From Rhabdothermincola sediminis (lineage in GTDB: Bacteria; Actinomycetota; Acidimicrobiia; Acidimicrobiales; Acidimicrobilacustridaceae): a stretch of DNA of 64,000 bases. Shown here piece by piece: positions 17,616-25,245 of this stretch. How positions within the stretch are numbered: position 1 is the first letter of the stretch; each line of letters begins with the position of its first letter. Position numbers and translations under genes: made by a program. The stretch spans positions 62,001-126,000 of the forward strand of contig NZ_JACFSZ010000003.1 of the NCBI RefSeq assembly GCF_014805525.1. Reading direction: 5' to 3'. Under the pieces are notes generated by a model. The model made no database searches, was not told where the DNA came from, and worked only from the letters and a program-made list of their open reading frames with translations.

Positions 17616-17629
17616 TGACGTTCATGTCA
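17616..17629. promoter_or_regulatory. TGAC-GTTCAT-GTCA operator candidate
   Basis: Inverted repeat in the 76-bp gap between the SDR operon (minus) and an enoyl-CoA hydratase (plus). A TACGCT box just to its right (about 17632) could be the -10 of the hydratase promoter. One bound repressor here could control both directions. Same layout as the sites at 3562 and 11723. Confidence 0.45.
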
Positions 17630-17672
17630 CGTTACGCTCTCGCCCCGGAACCCGGCAACGGAGGGAGCGCAG

Positions 17673-18509
17673 ATGGCGGCGGACGAGGCACCGCTCGAGG
17701 AGCAGGTCACCTACGACGAGTCCGGCGGCGTGGCGTGGATCACGATCAACGCGCCGGACCAGGGCAACGCCCTGACCATGCCCCGGCGGGACCGGCTCAC
17801 CGAGCTGTTCCAGCAGGCGTCCGCGTCGTTGGCGGTGCGGGCCGTGGTGCTCACCGCCGCGGGCGACCGGCACTTCTGCACCGGCGCGGCGCTCGGCGGC
17901 CCCCGCACGGCCCCGCCCGATCGGCCCGAAGGCGCGCCCGAGCGGGCGGTCGGCGACGCGGCCCGGCTCATCCGGGAGGGCTGGCAGCGCCTCGTGAGCT
18001 CGATCCTGGACTGTGAGAAGCCCGTCGTGGCTGCCGTGAACGGCACCGCCGCCGGCGGCGGCGCGCAGCTCGTGCTGGCCTGCGACCTGGTGGTGATGGC
18101 CGACACGGCCCGGTTCATCGAGGTGTTCGTGCGGCGGGGGATCATGCCCGATGCCGGCGGCGCCTACCTGCTCCCCCGGCTGGTCGGGCTGCACAAGGCC
18201 AAAGAGCTGATGTTCCTCGGCGATGACGTGCCCGCCGGGGAGGCCCTGCGCATCGGCATCGCCAACCGGGTGGTGCCCACGGCCGAGCTCATCGCCGAGG
18301 TGGAGGCGCTGGCGTCGCGGCTGGCCGAAGCCCCCACCCGCGCCCTGGCGATGACCAAGTGGCTCCTGAACCGCTCCTTCGAGTCCGACCGCCGGACCGC
18401 GTTCGACGAGGAGGCGTTCGCCCAGGAGCTGGTGAACGGCACCGACGACGCCCGCGAGGGGATGACCGCCTTCGTGGAGCGGCGCGCGCCGGCCTTCCGT
18501 GGCTGGTGA
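17673..18509 (+). CDS. Enoyl-CoA hydratase/isomerase family, 278 aa
   Basis: Crotonase-fold enzyme. The first oxyanion-hole segment is RHFCTGAALGG near residue 70 and the second is VNGTAAGGGAQLVLACD near 125; the usual active-site position carries VRRGIMPDAGG. It starts at ATG 17673 with GGAGGGAG upstream. It is divergent from the SDR/acyl-CoA dehydrogenase operon and shares its palindrome, so these four genes plausibly form one beta-oxidation-like module. Confidence 0.9.
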   Translation: MAADEAPLEEQVTYDESGGVAWITINAPDQGNALTMPRRDRLTELFQQASASLAVRAVVLTAAGDRHFCTGAALGGPRTAPPDRPEGAPERAVGDAARLIREGWQRLVSSILDCEKPVVAAVNGTAAGGGAQLVLACDLVVMADTARFIEVFVRRGIMPDAGGAYLLPRLVGLHKAKELMFLGDDVPAGEALRIGIANRVVPTAELIAEVEALASRLAEAPTRALAMTKWLLNRSFESDRRTAFDEEAFAQELVNGTDDAREGMTAFVERRAPAFRGW

Positions 18510-18548
18510 CGGCCCCGGCGCGGACGAGCCCCGCGAGGCCAGCCGGTA

Positions 18549-19034
18549 TCAGCTGCTCTCGTTCGCGCTGAGCGCGGGGGGACCCTCCGGGCCCCAGTCG
18601 TAGCCCAGCTCCACCAGCCACGGCCGGGGGTCGGGAACCCGCCACGACGCCGTGGCCTGGCCGTGCTCGGGATGGGTGAACGTGACGATGACCGTCGCCT
18701 TGGCCTCCGAGCGGGGATCACCCGAGGTGTCGACCTTGGTGATGGCGGACCGCTGGATACGGAGCATCTTGTGACCCGCGGTGGTGACGAACACCAGCTC
18801 GGTGGCGCTCGCGCCGAGACAGCCCTGGCCGCGCAGGCCCCCGACCTCCTCCGGGTCGCTGGCGAAGCCCACCGCTCTCGAGTCCAGGACCCGCACCTGG
18901 TCCGCGCCGCCCAGCTCGGCCCGGCACTGGTCGACCGCCTCCTGGCTCTTGCGGGCGATGACCGGGTTGAGCGCCAGCAGCGCCACCACACCGGCGGCCA
19001 GCACCACGACCAGGATGATCACCACGGCAGTCAT
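18549..19034 (-). CDS. Membrane-anchored GRAM/PH-like protein, 161 aa
   Basis: One N-terminal membrane helix (about residues 2-25) followed by a soluble domain of about 120 residues. The pattern LGASATELVFVTTAGHKMLRI then ITKVDTS and VIVTFTHPEHGQATASW resembles GRAM/PH-like domains; this is fold-level inference. The N-terminal ATG at 19034 places the helix right at the start. It overlaps no neighbour and diverges from the Tat amidohydrolase, with only 40 nt between. Function unknown. Confidence 0.6.
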   Translation of the reverse strand: MTAVVIILVVVLAAGVVALLALNPVIARKSQEAVDQCRAELGGADQVRVLDSRAVGFASDPEEVGGLRGQGCLGASATELVFVTTAGHKMLRIQRSAITKVDTSGDPRSEAKATVIVTFTHPEHGQATASWRVPDPRPWLVELGYDWGPEGPPALSANESS

Positions 19035-19074
19035 GACCAGGCACGCTACCAACCGGCATGGGAGAATGCCGTGG

Positions 19075-20505
19075 ATGGCCGCCGACGACGTCGACCCGGG
19101 CCTGCCGATCAAGCTGCACCCCTGCTCCAACGGGGAGTACCTGCCCCCACCGGCGTCCCCGCTGGTGCGCGAGGTGGCCCGCCGCACCCGGGAGCGGGCC
19201 GCGAGCAACGCGCACGCCGTCGGCATGTCACGCCGGCAGTTCCTGCTCTCCTCGATGGGTGCGGCGACGATGCTCACCGTGCTCGCGGCCTGCAGCAGGG
19301 AGGCCGAGGAGGGCGAGCCGGGTGGCACCTTCGTCACCTCGCCGGAAGCCGAGCGGGACCCGGACGCGGCCCGCGACGCGCTGGGCGGCGACGACTTCGT
19401 GTTCGACGTGCAGGGGCACTTCCTCGACTACAGCCACGACTACGGAGGCCCGGTGCCGGCGTTCCCGCAATCGAACTGCGGATCAGCCGACCCGAAGGAG
19501 TGCTACTCGGTCGAGCGGTTCCTCGACCTGATCTTCAACAAGAGCGACACGAACATGATCGTGCTGTCCGCGCTGCCCTTCGCGGGCAACCCGCTCAGCC
19601 CGGAGGTCATGGCCCGCACCATCGCCCTGGCCGACGAGGTGTGCGGTGACCAGCGGGTCCTCATGCAGGGCGAGGCCCACCCGAGCGACGGCCCGCTCGA
19701 CGTCGCGCTGGCGGCGATGGCCGACCTGCGAGACCGCTACGGGATCGGTGCGTGGAAGGTGTACACGCACGCCGGTGGGCCGGGCTGGTACCTCGACGAC
19801 CACGACCCCCGAGCGGCGCAGGTGGGCGAGCGGTTCCTGTCCCAGGTGGCGACCCTCGGTCCACCGATCGTGGCCGTGCACAAGGGGTTCTCCTCCGGGA
19901 GCCCCTTCGCCAGCCCCGTCGATGTCGGCCCAGCGGCGCTGAACCACCCCGAGCTCTCCTTCGTGGTGTATCACTCGGGCTACGAAGCCGAGCACACCGA
20001 GGGCCCCTACGACGCCGACGCACCTCAGGGCATCGACCGCCTGATCGCCTCGGTGCGAGCCGCCGACATCGGACCGGGGGGCAACGTCTACGCCGAGCTG
20101 GGCTCGACGTGGAAGTCGGTGATGGGGCGACCGACCGAAGCAGCGCACGTGCTGGGCAAGCTGCTTGCGGCCTTCGGCGAGGACAACGTGGTGTGGGGGA
20201 CGGACTCCATCTGGTACGGCTCACCGCAGGACCAGATCCAGGCCTTCCGCGCCTTCCAGATCAGCGAGCAGTTCCAGGAGCGGTTCGGCTACCCGGCGTT
20301 GACCCCACAGATCAAGGCCAAGATCTTGGGACTCAACTCGGCCAGGCTCTACGGGGTGGAGCCGATCACCAGCCGCTGCCGGATCGACCGCGGCGAGATC
20401 GAGCAGGCGCGTCAGGCGTCCACCGACGGGAACCAGACCTTCGGACCCACCACCGCGGCCGGTGCCCTGGCCCTGATGCGCGCCCACCGCATCGCGACTG
20501 CCTGA
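19075..20505 (+). CDS. Tat-exported amidohydrolase-2 family lipoprotein
   Basis: 476 aa metal-dependent hydrolase related to the ACMSD/amidohydrolase-2 group: FDVQGHF at the start of the barrel, VVYHSGYE in the middle and VVWGTDSIWYG near the C-terminal Asp. A twin-arginine signal with lipobox (SRRQFLLSS then VLAAC) begins about 50 residues in, so either the start is at ATG 19225 or the protein has a long soluble leader; the leader (PIKLHPCSNGEYLPPP) looks protein-like, so ATG 19075 is kept. Natural substrate unknown. It ends facing the gamma-carbonic-anhydrase-like gene. Confidence 0.82.
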   Translation: MAADDVDPGLPIKLHPCSNGEYLPPPASPLVREVARRTRERAASNAHAVGMSRRQFLLSSMGAATMLTVLAACSREAEEGEPGGTFVTSPEAERDPDAARDALGGDDFVFDVQGHFLDYSHDYGGPVPAFPQSNCGSADPKECYSVERFLDLIFNKSDTNMIVLSALPFAGNPLSPEVMARTIALADEVCGDQRVLMQGEAHPSDGPLDVALAAMADLRDRYGIGAWKVYTHAGGPGWYLDDHDPRAAQVGERFLSQVATLGPPIVAVHKGFSSGSPFASPVDVGPAALNHPELSFVVYHSGYEAEHTEGPYDADAPQGIDRLIASVRAADIGPGGNVYAELGSTWKSVMGRPTEAAHVLGKLLAAFGEDNVVWGTDSIWYGSPQDQIQAFRAFQISEQFQERFGYPALTPQIKAKILGLNSARLYGVEPITSRCRIDRGEIEQARQASTDGNQTFGPTTAAGALALMRAHRIATA

Positions 20506-20589
20506 ACACGAACCCGGTCCGAGCCGGTCGCTCGCTCCCGGGGTCCCGGCGACGTGGAGCCCGGTGACTCCGGCGCCGCCGGCCGCCGA

Positions 20590-21114
20590 TCAAGGCAACT
20601 GCTCGACGCGGCGCAGCTCCCGCCGGTAGCGGGCTGCTCGTTGCACGTAGGACCACGCGGGCCCGGAGATCATCTCCGGGGTCACCGAGTTCTCCCGGAT
20701 CCTGGCGGGGACGCCGAGGGCCATCGCCCCCGAGGGCACCTCCATGCCAGCCGGCACCACGGCGTTGGACCCCACGAGGGCGCCGGAGCGCACGACGGCA
20801 CGATGCAGGACCACCGCGCCGTTGCCCACCAGGGCTCGGTCCTCCACCGTGCAGCCCTCCAGGTGGACGATGTGGCCGATCACGCAGTCGTCGCCCACGA
20901 TCGTGGGCAGCTCGGCCGTGCAGTGCAGCACCGAGCCGTCCTGCACCGAGGTGCGGGCCCCGATGTGGATCCACCCGTCGTCGCCGCGCAGCACCGCACC
21001 CGGCCACACCGAGGCCTCCGGGCCGAGCACCACGTTGCCGATCACCACGGCATCGGGATGCACGTAGGCCTCGGGGTGGATCTCGGGGACCTGGTCGCCC
21101 AGCGCGTAGATCAT
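20590..21114 (-). CDS. Gamma-carbonic-anhydrase-like hexapeptide protein
   Basis: 174 aa left-handed beta-helix protein with isoleucine-patch hexapeptide repeats (residues 15-135). Two zinc His positions match the family (His64 in VLHC, His81 in IGHIVHLEGC), but the third, expected two residues before the GC, is Glu86, with an extra His at 84. It may therefore bind metal differently or not be a carbonic anhydrase. Its ATG overlaps the flavin reductase stop (TGATGA), so the two are translationally coupled. Confidence 0.82.
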   Translation of the reverse strand: MIYALGDQVPEIHPEAYVHPDAVVIGNVVLGPEASVWPGAVLRGDDGWIHIGARTSVQDGSVLHCTAELPTIVGDDCVIGHIVHLEGCTVEDRALVGNGAVVLHRAVVRSGALVGSNAVVPAGMEVPSGAMALGVPARIRENSVTPEMISGPAWSYVQRAARYRRELRRVEQLP

Positions 21115-21614
21115 CAGACCGTGAACCGGCCGTACCCGCCGCGATAGAAGATCAGCGGACCGCCCTCGTGCAGCACGTCGAGGTCCTGCACGGCGCCGAT
21201 CACGATGTCGTGGTCACCGGATGCGACGACGTCGCCGATCGTGCAGTCGATGTAGGCCAGGGCTCCCTCCAGCAGGGGCGACCCGTTACCCGAGCGCTTC
21301 CAGCCGATCTCGGCGAACTTGTCGGGAGCCTTGCTGGCGAACACCCGGCACACGTCCTCTTGGTCGTCGGCGAGCACGTTCACGCAGAACGCACCAGCGG
21401 CGCGGATCTTGGGCCAGCTCGAGGACTGCTTCCCGGCGCAGAACAGCACTTGCGGCGGTTCCAGCGACAGCGAAGCGAAGGAGCCGACGGCCAAGCCGAC
21501 CGCCGTGCCCTCGCTCATCGCCGTGATCACGGTGACCCCGGTCGGGAAGTGGCCGAGGACCTGTCGGAACTTGGCCGCGTCGAAGGTGGTGCTGTCGTCG
21601 GTGATGTCGCTCAC
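21114..21614 (-). CDS. Flavin reductase domain protein, 166 aa
   Basis: NAD(P)H:flavin oxidoreductase of the flavin-reductase-like (HsaB/HpaC) family, which supplies reduced flavin to two-component monooxygenases. The FMN-binding core is seen as FPTGVTVITA, GLAVGSFASLSLEPPQVLFC and AFCVNVLAD. The GTG at 21614 is chosen because a TAGTGT box (21623-21628) lies 8 nt before it; the longest frame (to 21650) would run into a hairpin repeat. No oxygenase component is adjacent; the coupled downstream gene is a carbonic-anhydrase-like protein. The promoter region holds four GAAC-N-GTTC sites. Confidence 0.85.
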   Translation of the reverse strand: MSDITDDSTTFDAAKFRQVLGHFPTGVTVITAMSEGTAVGLAVGSFASLSLEPPQVLFCAGKQSSSWPKIRAAGAFCVNVLADDQEDVCRVFASKAPDKFAEIGWKRSGNGSPLLEGALAYIDCTIGDVVASGDHDIVIGAVQDLDVLHEGGPLIFYRGGYGRFTV

Positions 21615-21632
21615 GGCCGCGGACACTACCCC

Positions 21633-21754
21633 CGAACTGTTCACCGGCACGCGGTCACGAACCGCGCCGGGCTGAACGGTTCGCTCACACCCATCACCCC
21701 CGGCGAACTGTTCACCGATACGCGGCCCACGACCGCGGCGGGCTGAACGGTTCG
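21633..21754. repeat. Two tandem 51-bp hairpin repeats with GAAC-N-GTTC ends
   Basis: Units at 21633-21683 and 21704-21754 match at 43 of 51 positions. Each begins CGAACTGTTCA and ends TGAACGGTTCG, which pair with one mismatch (U-G wobble on the plus-strand RNA), and has an inner stem CGCGG / CCGCG. Five of the eight differences fall in the central loop, the rest at bulges. The four GAAC-N-GTTC cores are centred at 21638, 21678, 21709 and 21749, spacing 40, 31 and 40 bp. The block lies between the MBL hydrolase stop and the flavin reductase start. Confidence 0.85.
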
Positions 21755-21791
21755 TTGGCGAAGGTGCTCGGGGGCTCCGACACCGAGCAGG

Positions 21792-22715
21792 TCACCGAGC
21801 GGCGGCGGTGACCCGCCCCAGCGTGATGGTGAGACCCTCCCAGGCCGCGAGGACCTCCTCGATCCCGAGGCGATCGGCCTGTTCACGCACCACGGGCATG
21901 AACCCGTCGATCACCTCGTCGGAGTGCGCGGGGTCGTGGTGGAAGAGGGCCAGGCGCCGCACACCCGCTTCGCGGGCCACGTGGAGCGCGTAGTCGACGG
22001 TGCAGTGGCCCCAGTGGGACTTCAGCGCCCACTCCTCGTCGGTGTACTGGGCATCGTGGATGAGCAGGTCGACCCCGTCGGCCAGCTCCAGCACCTCCGG
22101 CGCGACCTCGAAGCTGCCGTCGAGCGGCTGCTGGTGGTCACTGAGATAGGCGACGGTCGCTCCGGCCAGCTCCACCCGGTAACCGAACGTGGGACCGATG
22201 TGCGGCACGTAGCGCGCCCGCACCTTGGCGTCGCCGATCGCCAGGTCGTCGGCGTCGATGGTGTGGAACTCGATGTCGCCGATGAGGTCCCCGACCCGCA
22301 CGGGGAAGTACGGCGGCCGCATGAACTCCTCGAAGGCCTCGGCGACGGAGATACCGTCCTGCGGAGGACCGTAGACGTCGAGCCGGGCTCCGGAGCGGTT
22401 GAGGGGGACGCAGAACGGCAGCCCCTGCACGTGGTCCCAGTGGAGGTGGGTGACGAGGGCGTGCGCTCGGAACGAGCCGTCATCCGTCTGAGTCTCACCG
22501 AAAAAGCGGAAGCCGGTACCCAGGTCGAAGACGATGGGGTCGCTGTCGGCGGTCTCCAGCGCGACGCACGCCGTGTTGCCCCCGTGGCGCCTGTTCGCCT
22601 CACACGAGCACGGTGTCGAACCACGCACGCCGTGGAACGTCACGTTCAACGACGGTTCACCCCCCGGTACCGACGCAGCGAAGACCCCTCTGAAAGTGCC
22701 ATCCACGCTAGTCAT
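21792..22715 (-). CDS. MBL-fold metallo-hydrolase, 307 aa
   Basis: Metallo-beta-lactamase-fold hydrolase of the RNase Z/PhnP-like group. The metal motif is THLHWDHVQGLPF near residue 90, with further ligands in SDHQ, HDAQYTDEE and FHHDPAHSD. The N-terminal FHGVRGSTPCSC segment is typical of this branch, which includes cyclic-phosphodiester hydrolases; the substrate cannot be fixed. It stands alone before the hairpin repeats and is divergent from the epoxide-hydrolase-like gene. ATG at 22715 begins MTSVDGTF. Confidence 0.85.
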   Translation of the reverse strand: MTSVDGTFRGVFAASVPGGEPSLNVTFHGVRGSTPCSCEANRRHGGNTACVALETADSDPIVFDLGTGFRFFGETQTDDGSFRAHALVTHLHWDHVQGLPFCVPLNRSGARLDVYGPPQDGISVAEAFEEFMRPPYFPVRVGDLIGDIEFHTIDADDLAIGDAKVRARYVPHIGPTFGYRVELAGATVAYLSDHQQPLDGSFEVAPEVLELADGVDLLIHDAQYTDEEWALKSHWGHCTVDYALHVAREAGVRRLALFHHDPAHSDEVIDGFMPVVREQADRLGIEEVLAAWEGLTITLGRVTAAAR

Positions 22716-22773
22716 CGACCCCGCCGGCTGTCCCGAAAAGTGACATGTTTCTCAACACGGTCTGAATGGCCGG

Positions 22774-22779
22774 TAGGGT
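22774..22779 (+). promoter_or_regulatory. TAGGGT -10 box, 9 nt before ATG 22789
   Basis: In the 73-bp divergent region between the MBL gene and the alpha/beta hydrolase. With no ribosome-binding site before ATG 22789, a leaderless mRNA is likely. A short inverted repeat TGTT-TCTC-AACA (22746-22757) lies near the expected -35 position. Confidence 0.45.
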
Positions 22780-22788
22780 CACCAGGTC

Positions 22789-23667
22789 ATGACCGAGATC
22801 ATCCAGGGACGGGTCCGGGCCAACGGCATCGACTTCGTCCATCTCGAAGCCGGGGATGGGCCGCTCGCCCTGTGCCTGCACGGCTTCCCGGACACCGCCT
22901 GGGGGTGGGAGCCGCTGCTCACGGACCTGGCCGCGGCCGGCTTCCGGGCCGTGGCGCCGTTCATGCGTGGGTACGCGCCCAGCTCCGTCGCGGCCGACGG
23001 CCGCTACCAGACGGGTGTGCTGGCCCTCGACGCCATCGCCCTGCACGAGGCCCTCGGCGGTGACGACACGGCCGTGCTCATCGGGCACGACTGGGGGGCA
23101 CTGGCCACCTACGGGGCCACCGTTCACGAGCCTGGCCGATGGCGGCGGGCCGTCGCGGCGAGCGTGCCGCCCGCCTCGGTCATGGGCCCCGCCCTGCTCG
23201 ACTACGACAACCTCAAGCACCGGTTCTGGTACCAGTTCTTCTTCTGCAACCCCCTGTCGGACGTGGCGGTGGCCATGAACGACCTGGCCTTCATCGAGCG
23301 CCTGTGGGCGGACTGGTCGCCCGGACTGGACGCCGGGCCGCACCTGACACGAGTGAAGGACGCGCTGCGAGATCCGGCCAATCTCACCGCCGCGCTCTCC
23401 TACTACCGCCAGACGCTCGGCGGTATCGGTCAGGACCCGGCCATCGCCGACGTCCAGGCCGCCAGCTTCCAGACCCCGAGCATCCCGGTGCTGTACCTGC
23501 ACGGCACCGACGACGGCTGCATGCCCTGCCCTGACGTCTCGACCCTCGCCGCCGCGCTTCCCGGGGAGGGTTCCCGGGTGGAGCTGGTGGAAGGCGCCGG
23601 CCACTTCCTCCAGTACGAGGCGCCCCAGCGGGTCAACCGGTCGATCGTGGACTTCCTCACCGCGTAG
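22789..23667 (+). CDS. Epoxide-hydrolase-like alpha/beta hydrolase, 292 aa
   Basis: Cytoplasmic alpha/beta hydrolase. HGFPD at residues 31-35 and the nucleophile motif GHDWGA with Asp101 indicate the epoxide hydrolase/haloalkane dehalogenase group rather than an esterase; late acid and base are in HGTDDGC and EGAGHFLQYE. Whether it opens epoxides or removes halides depends on cap residues I cannot judge. Its 3' end overlaps the convergent mutY gene by 11 nt. Confidence 0.87.
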   Translation: MTEIIQGRVRANGIDFVHLEAGDGPLALCLHGFPDTAWGWEPLLTDLAAAGFRAVAPFMRGYAPSSVAADGRYQTGVLALDAIALHEALGGDDTAVLIGHDWGALATYGATVHEPGRWRRAVAASVPPASVMGPALLDYDNLKHRFWYQFFFCNPLSDVAVAMNDLAFIERLWADWSPGLDAGPHLTRVKDALRDPANLTAALSYYRQTLGGIGQDPAIADVQAASFQTPSIPVLYLHGTDDGCMPCPDVSTLAAALPGEGSRVELVEGAGHFLQYEAPQRVNRSIVDFLTA

Positions 23668-24589
23668 GCCTGCCGGTCACGGGCGGGACGGTCGGCAGCC
23701 GCACGCGACCCGCGGAGTCCACCAGCGCCAGCCCGTCGCGCACGAGCGACGCCACCACCCGCGCCGCGCGCTGATGGTCACCGGGCCACCCCGCGACCGC
23801 GGCGATATCGGACGGCTCCACCACCCCCTGCTCGCGCAGCGCGTGGACCAGCCGGCCGCGGCCTTGACGATCCGAGCCCTCGAAGCGGGACTGCGGCACC
23901 GAAACCCCGGCGGACCCCCTCGCCGGGTCGGGCGAAGTGCCTCCACGACCCTGCCAGCAACAGGTGGCTCGAACCGGGCAGGCGTCGCAGCGAGGGCGGC
24001 GGCTGGTGCACACGGTGGCACCGAGGTCGAGCATCGCCTGGTTCCATCGCCACCCCGCCCCGCGCGGCACCGCCCGGTCCGCGAGGTTCTGGACCTCGGC
24101 TCGGTCGAGCGGCCGACCGGCCAGCCGGGCCAGGACCCGGGCCACGTTCGTGTCCACCACGCCGACGTCACGTTCGAACGCGAACGCCATCACCGCCCTG
24201 GCGGTGTAGGGGCCGACACCGGGCAGCCCGAGAAGGGCCTCGACGCGGTCGGGAACCTCACCGCCGTGCTCGTGCTCAACGATGGTGGCGGCGCGATGCA
24301 AGCTGACCGCTCGGCGGTTGTACCCGAGCCCGGCCCACGCCCGCACGACCTCACCCACCTCGGCTGCCGCGCACGCCTTAGCCGTGGGGAACCGAGACAG
24401 GAACGCCGCATAGCGGGGGATGACACGGGACACCTGCGTCTGCTGCAGCATCAGCTCCGATACCAGGACCGCCCACGGATCGCGGGTGCGACGCCAGGGC
24501 AGATCACGGCGCCACCGATCACCCCAGCGCAGCAGGCGCCGGCGCGCCGGCGCGGGGAGCGGGCTCGCGGTCAACTCCGGGTGCGCCAC
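23657..24589 (-). CDS. mutY: A/G-specific adenine glycosylase MutY
   Basis: DNA repair enzyme that removes adenine mispaired with 8-oxoguanine. The catalytic Glu45 is in SELMLQQTQ, the helix-hairpin-helix in LLGLPGVGPYTA, the catalytic Asp146 in VVDTNVAR, and the 4Fe-4S cluster ligands are Cys194, Cys201, Cys204 and Cys210 with the standard spacing. At 310 aa it lacks the C-terminal NUDIX-like 8-oxoG recognition domain; instead there is a 70-residue winged-helix-like tail (EPSDIAAVAGWP...). Short MutY forms are usual in actinobacteria. Confidence 0.95.
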   Translation of the reverse strand: MAHPELTASPLPAPARRRLLRWGDRWRRDLPWRRTRDPWAVLVSELMLQQTQVSRVIPRYAAFLSRFPTAKACAAAEVGEVVRAWAGLGYNRRAVSLHRAATIVEHEHGGEVPDRVEALLGLPGVGPYTARAVMAFAFERDVGVVDTNVARVLARLAGRPLDRAEVQNLADRAVPRGAGWRWNQAMLDLGATVCTSRRPRCDACPVRATCCWQGRGGTSPDPARGSAGVSVPQSRFEGSDRQGRGRLVHALREQGVVEPSDIAAVAGWPGDHQRAARVVASLVRDGLALVDSAGRVRLPTVPPVTGRPTR

Positions 24590-24602
24590 CCGATGCGCGG
24601 TG

Positions 24603-25112
24603 TCACTCGAAGACGGTGTCGTCGTAGGGCAGCTTCCGGGGAGGTGCGAATGCCTGCTTCCAGACCATCACCTTGCGGATGAAGTAGCAGACCTCTTCAC
24701 CACGCTGGTTGATGCCCTTGGTCTCCACCTTGACCACACCACGCTTGCCGTCCGAGGTCTCCTTCTTCTCGAGGACCCGGGTCACCGCGTAGATGGTGTC
24801 ACCGTGGAACGTCGGCTTGGCATGCTTCAGGGTCTCGATCTCGAGGTTCGCCACCGCTGACCCGCTCACGTCCGGGACGCTCATCCCGAGCACCAGGGAG
24901 TAGACGAGGTTGCCCACCACCACGTTGCGCCCGTGCACCGTCTCGTGCTCGGCGAACCACTCGTTGGTGTGCAGTGGGTGGTGGTTCATCGTGAGCATGC
25001 AGAAGAGGTGGTCGTCGTACTCGGTGATCGTCTTGCCGGGCCAGTGCCGGTAGACGTCACCGACCTCGAACTCCTCGAAGTAGCGGCCGAATGGGCGATC
25101 GAGCACGGTCAC
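24603..25112 (-). CDS. MaoC family dehydratase, 169 aa
   Basis: Hot-dog-fold enoyl-CoA hydratase-like protein. FGRYFEEFEVGDVYRHWPG opens the domain, and MNHHPLHTNEWFA contains the region of the catalytic residues; GNLVYSLVLGMSV follows. The best relatives are mesaconyl-CoA/MaoC hydratases of CoA-ester pathways, but the substrate is not clear. The GTG at 25112 is preferred since GAGGTGA lies 5 nt upstream; GTG 25121 in frame is an alternative. It sits behind mutY and is divergent from the c-di-GMP gene. Confidence 0.83.
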   Translation of the reverse strand: MTVLDRPFGRYFEEFEVGDVYRHWPGKTITEYDDHLFCMLTMNHHPLHTNEWFAEHETVHGRNVVVGNLVYSLVLGMSVPDVSGSAVANLEIETLKHAKPTFHGDTIYAVTRVLEKKETSDGKRGVVKVETKGINQRGEEVCYFIRKVMVWKQAFAPPRKLPYDDTVFE

Positions 25113-25245
25113 GGATGTCACCTCGGCGGATCGGACGGTCGGTTCGGGACGCCCGAGCGTAAGGCACGTCTCCGGCCGCGGGCCATTGCGGCTCGTGACC
25201 CTCGTCTCCTCTCCCATTTCGTTCAGCAGCCTGCTGGTCGTGCCG

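Noticed and set aside
15407-18016. 869-codon plus-strand open frame
   Set aside because: Antisense to the two acyl-CoA dehydrogenases and the SDR, His/Arg/Gly-rich with no domain; a shadow of high GC third positions.
20506-20589. Terminator between amidohydrolase and carbonic-anhydrase-like genes
   Set aside because: GC-rich short complementarities only; no stem clearly better than background.
21615-21650. Upstream GTG start (21650) for the flavin reductase
   Set aside because: It would lie inside the first hairpin repeat and add residues not typical of the family; the TAGTGT box supports GTG 21614.
21634-21753. LexA/SOS box
   Set aside because: The actinobacterial SOS box has GAAC-N4-GTTC; all four sites here have a single spacer base.
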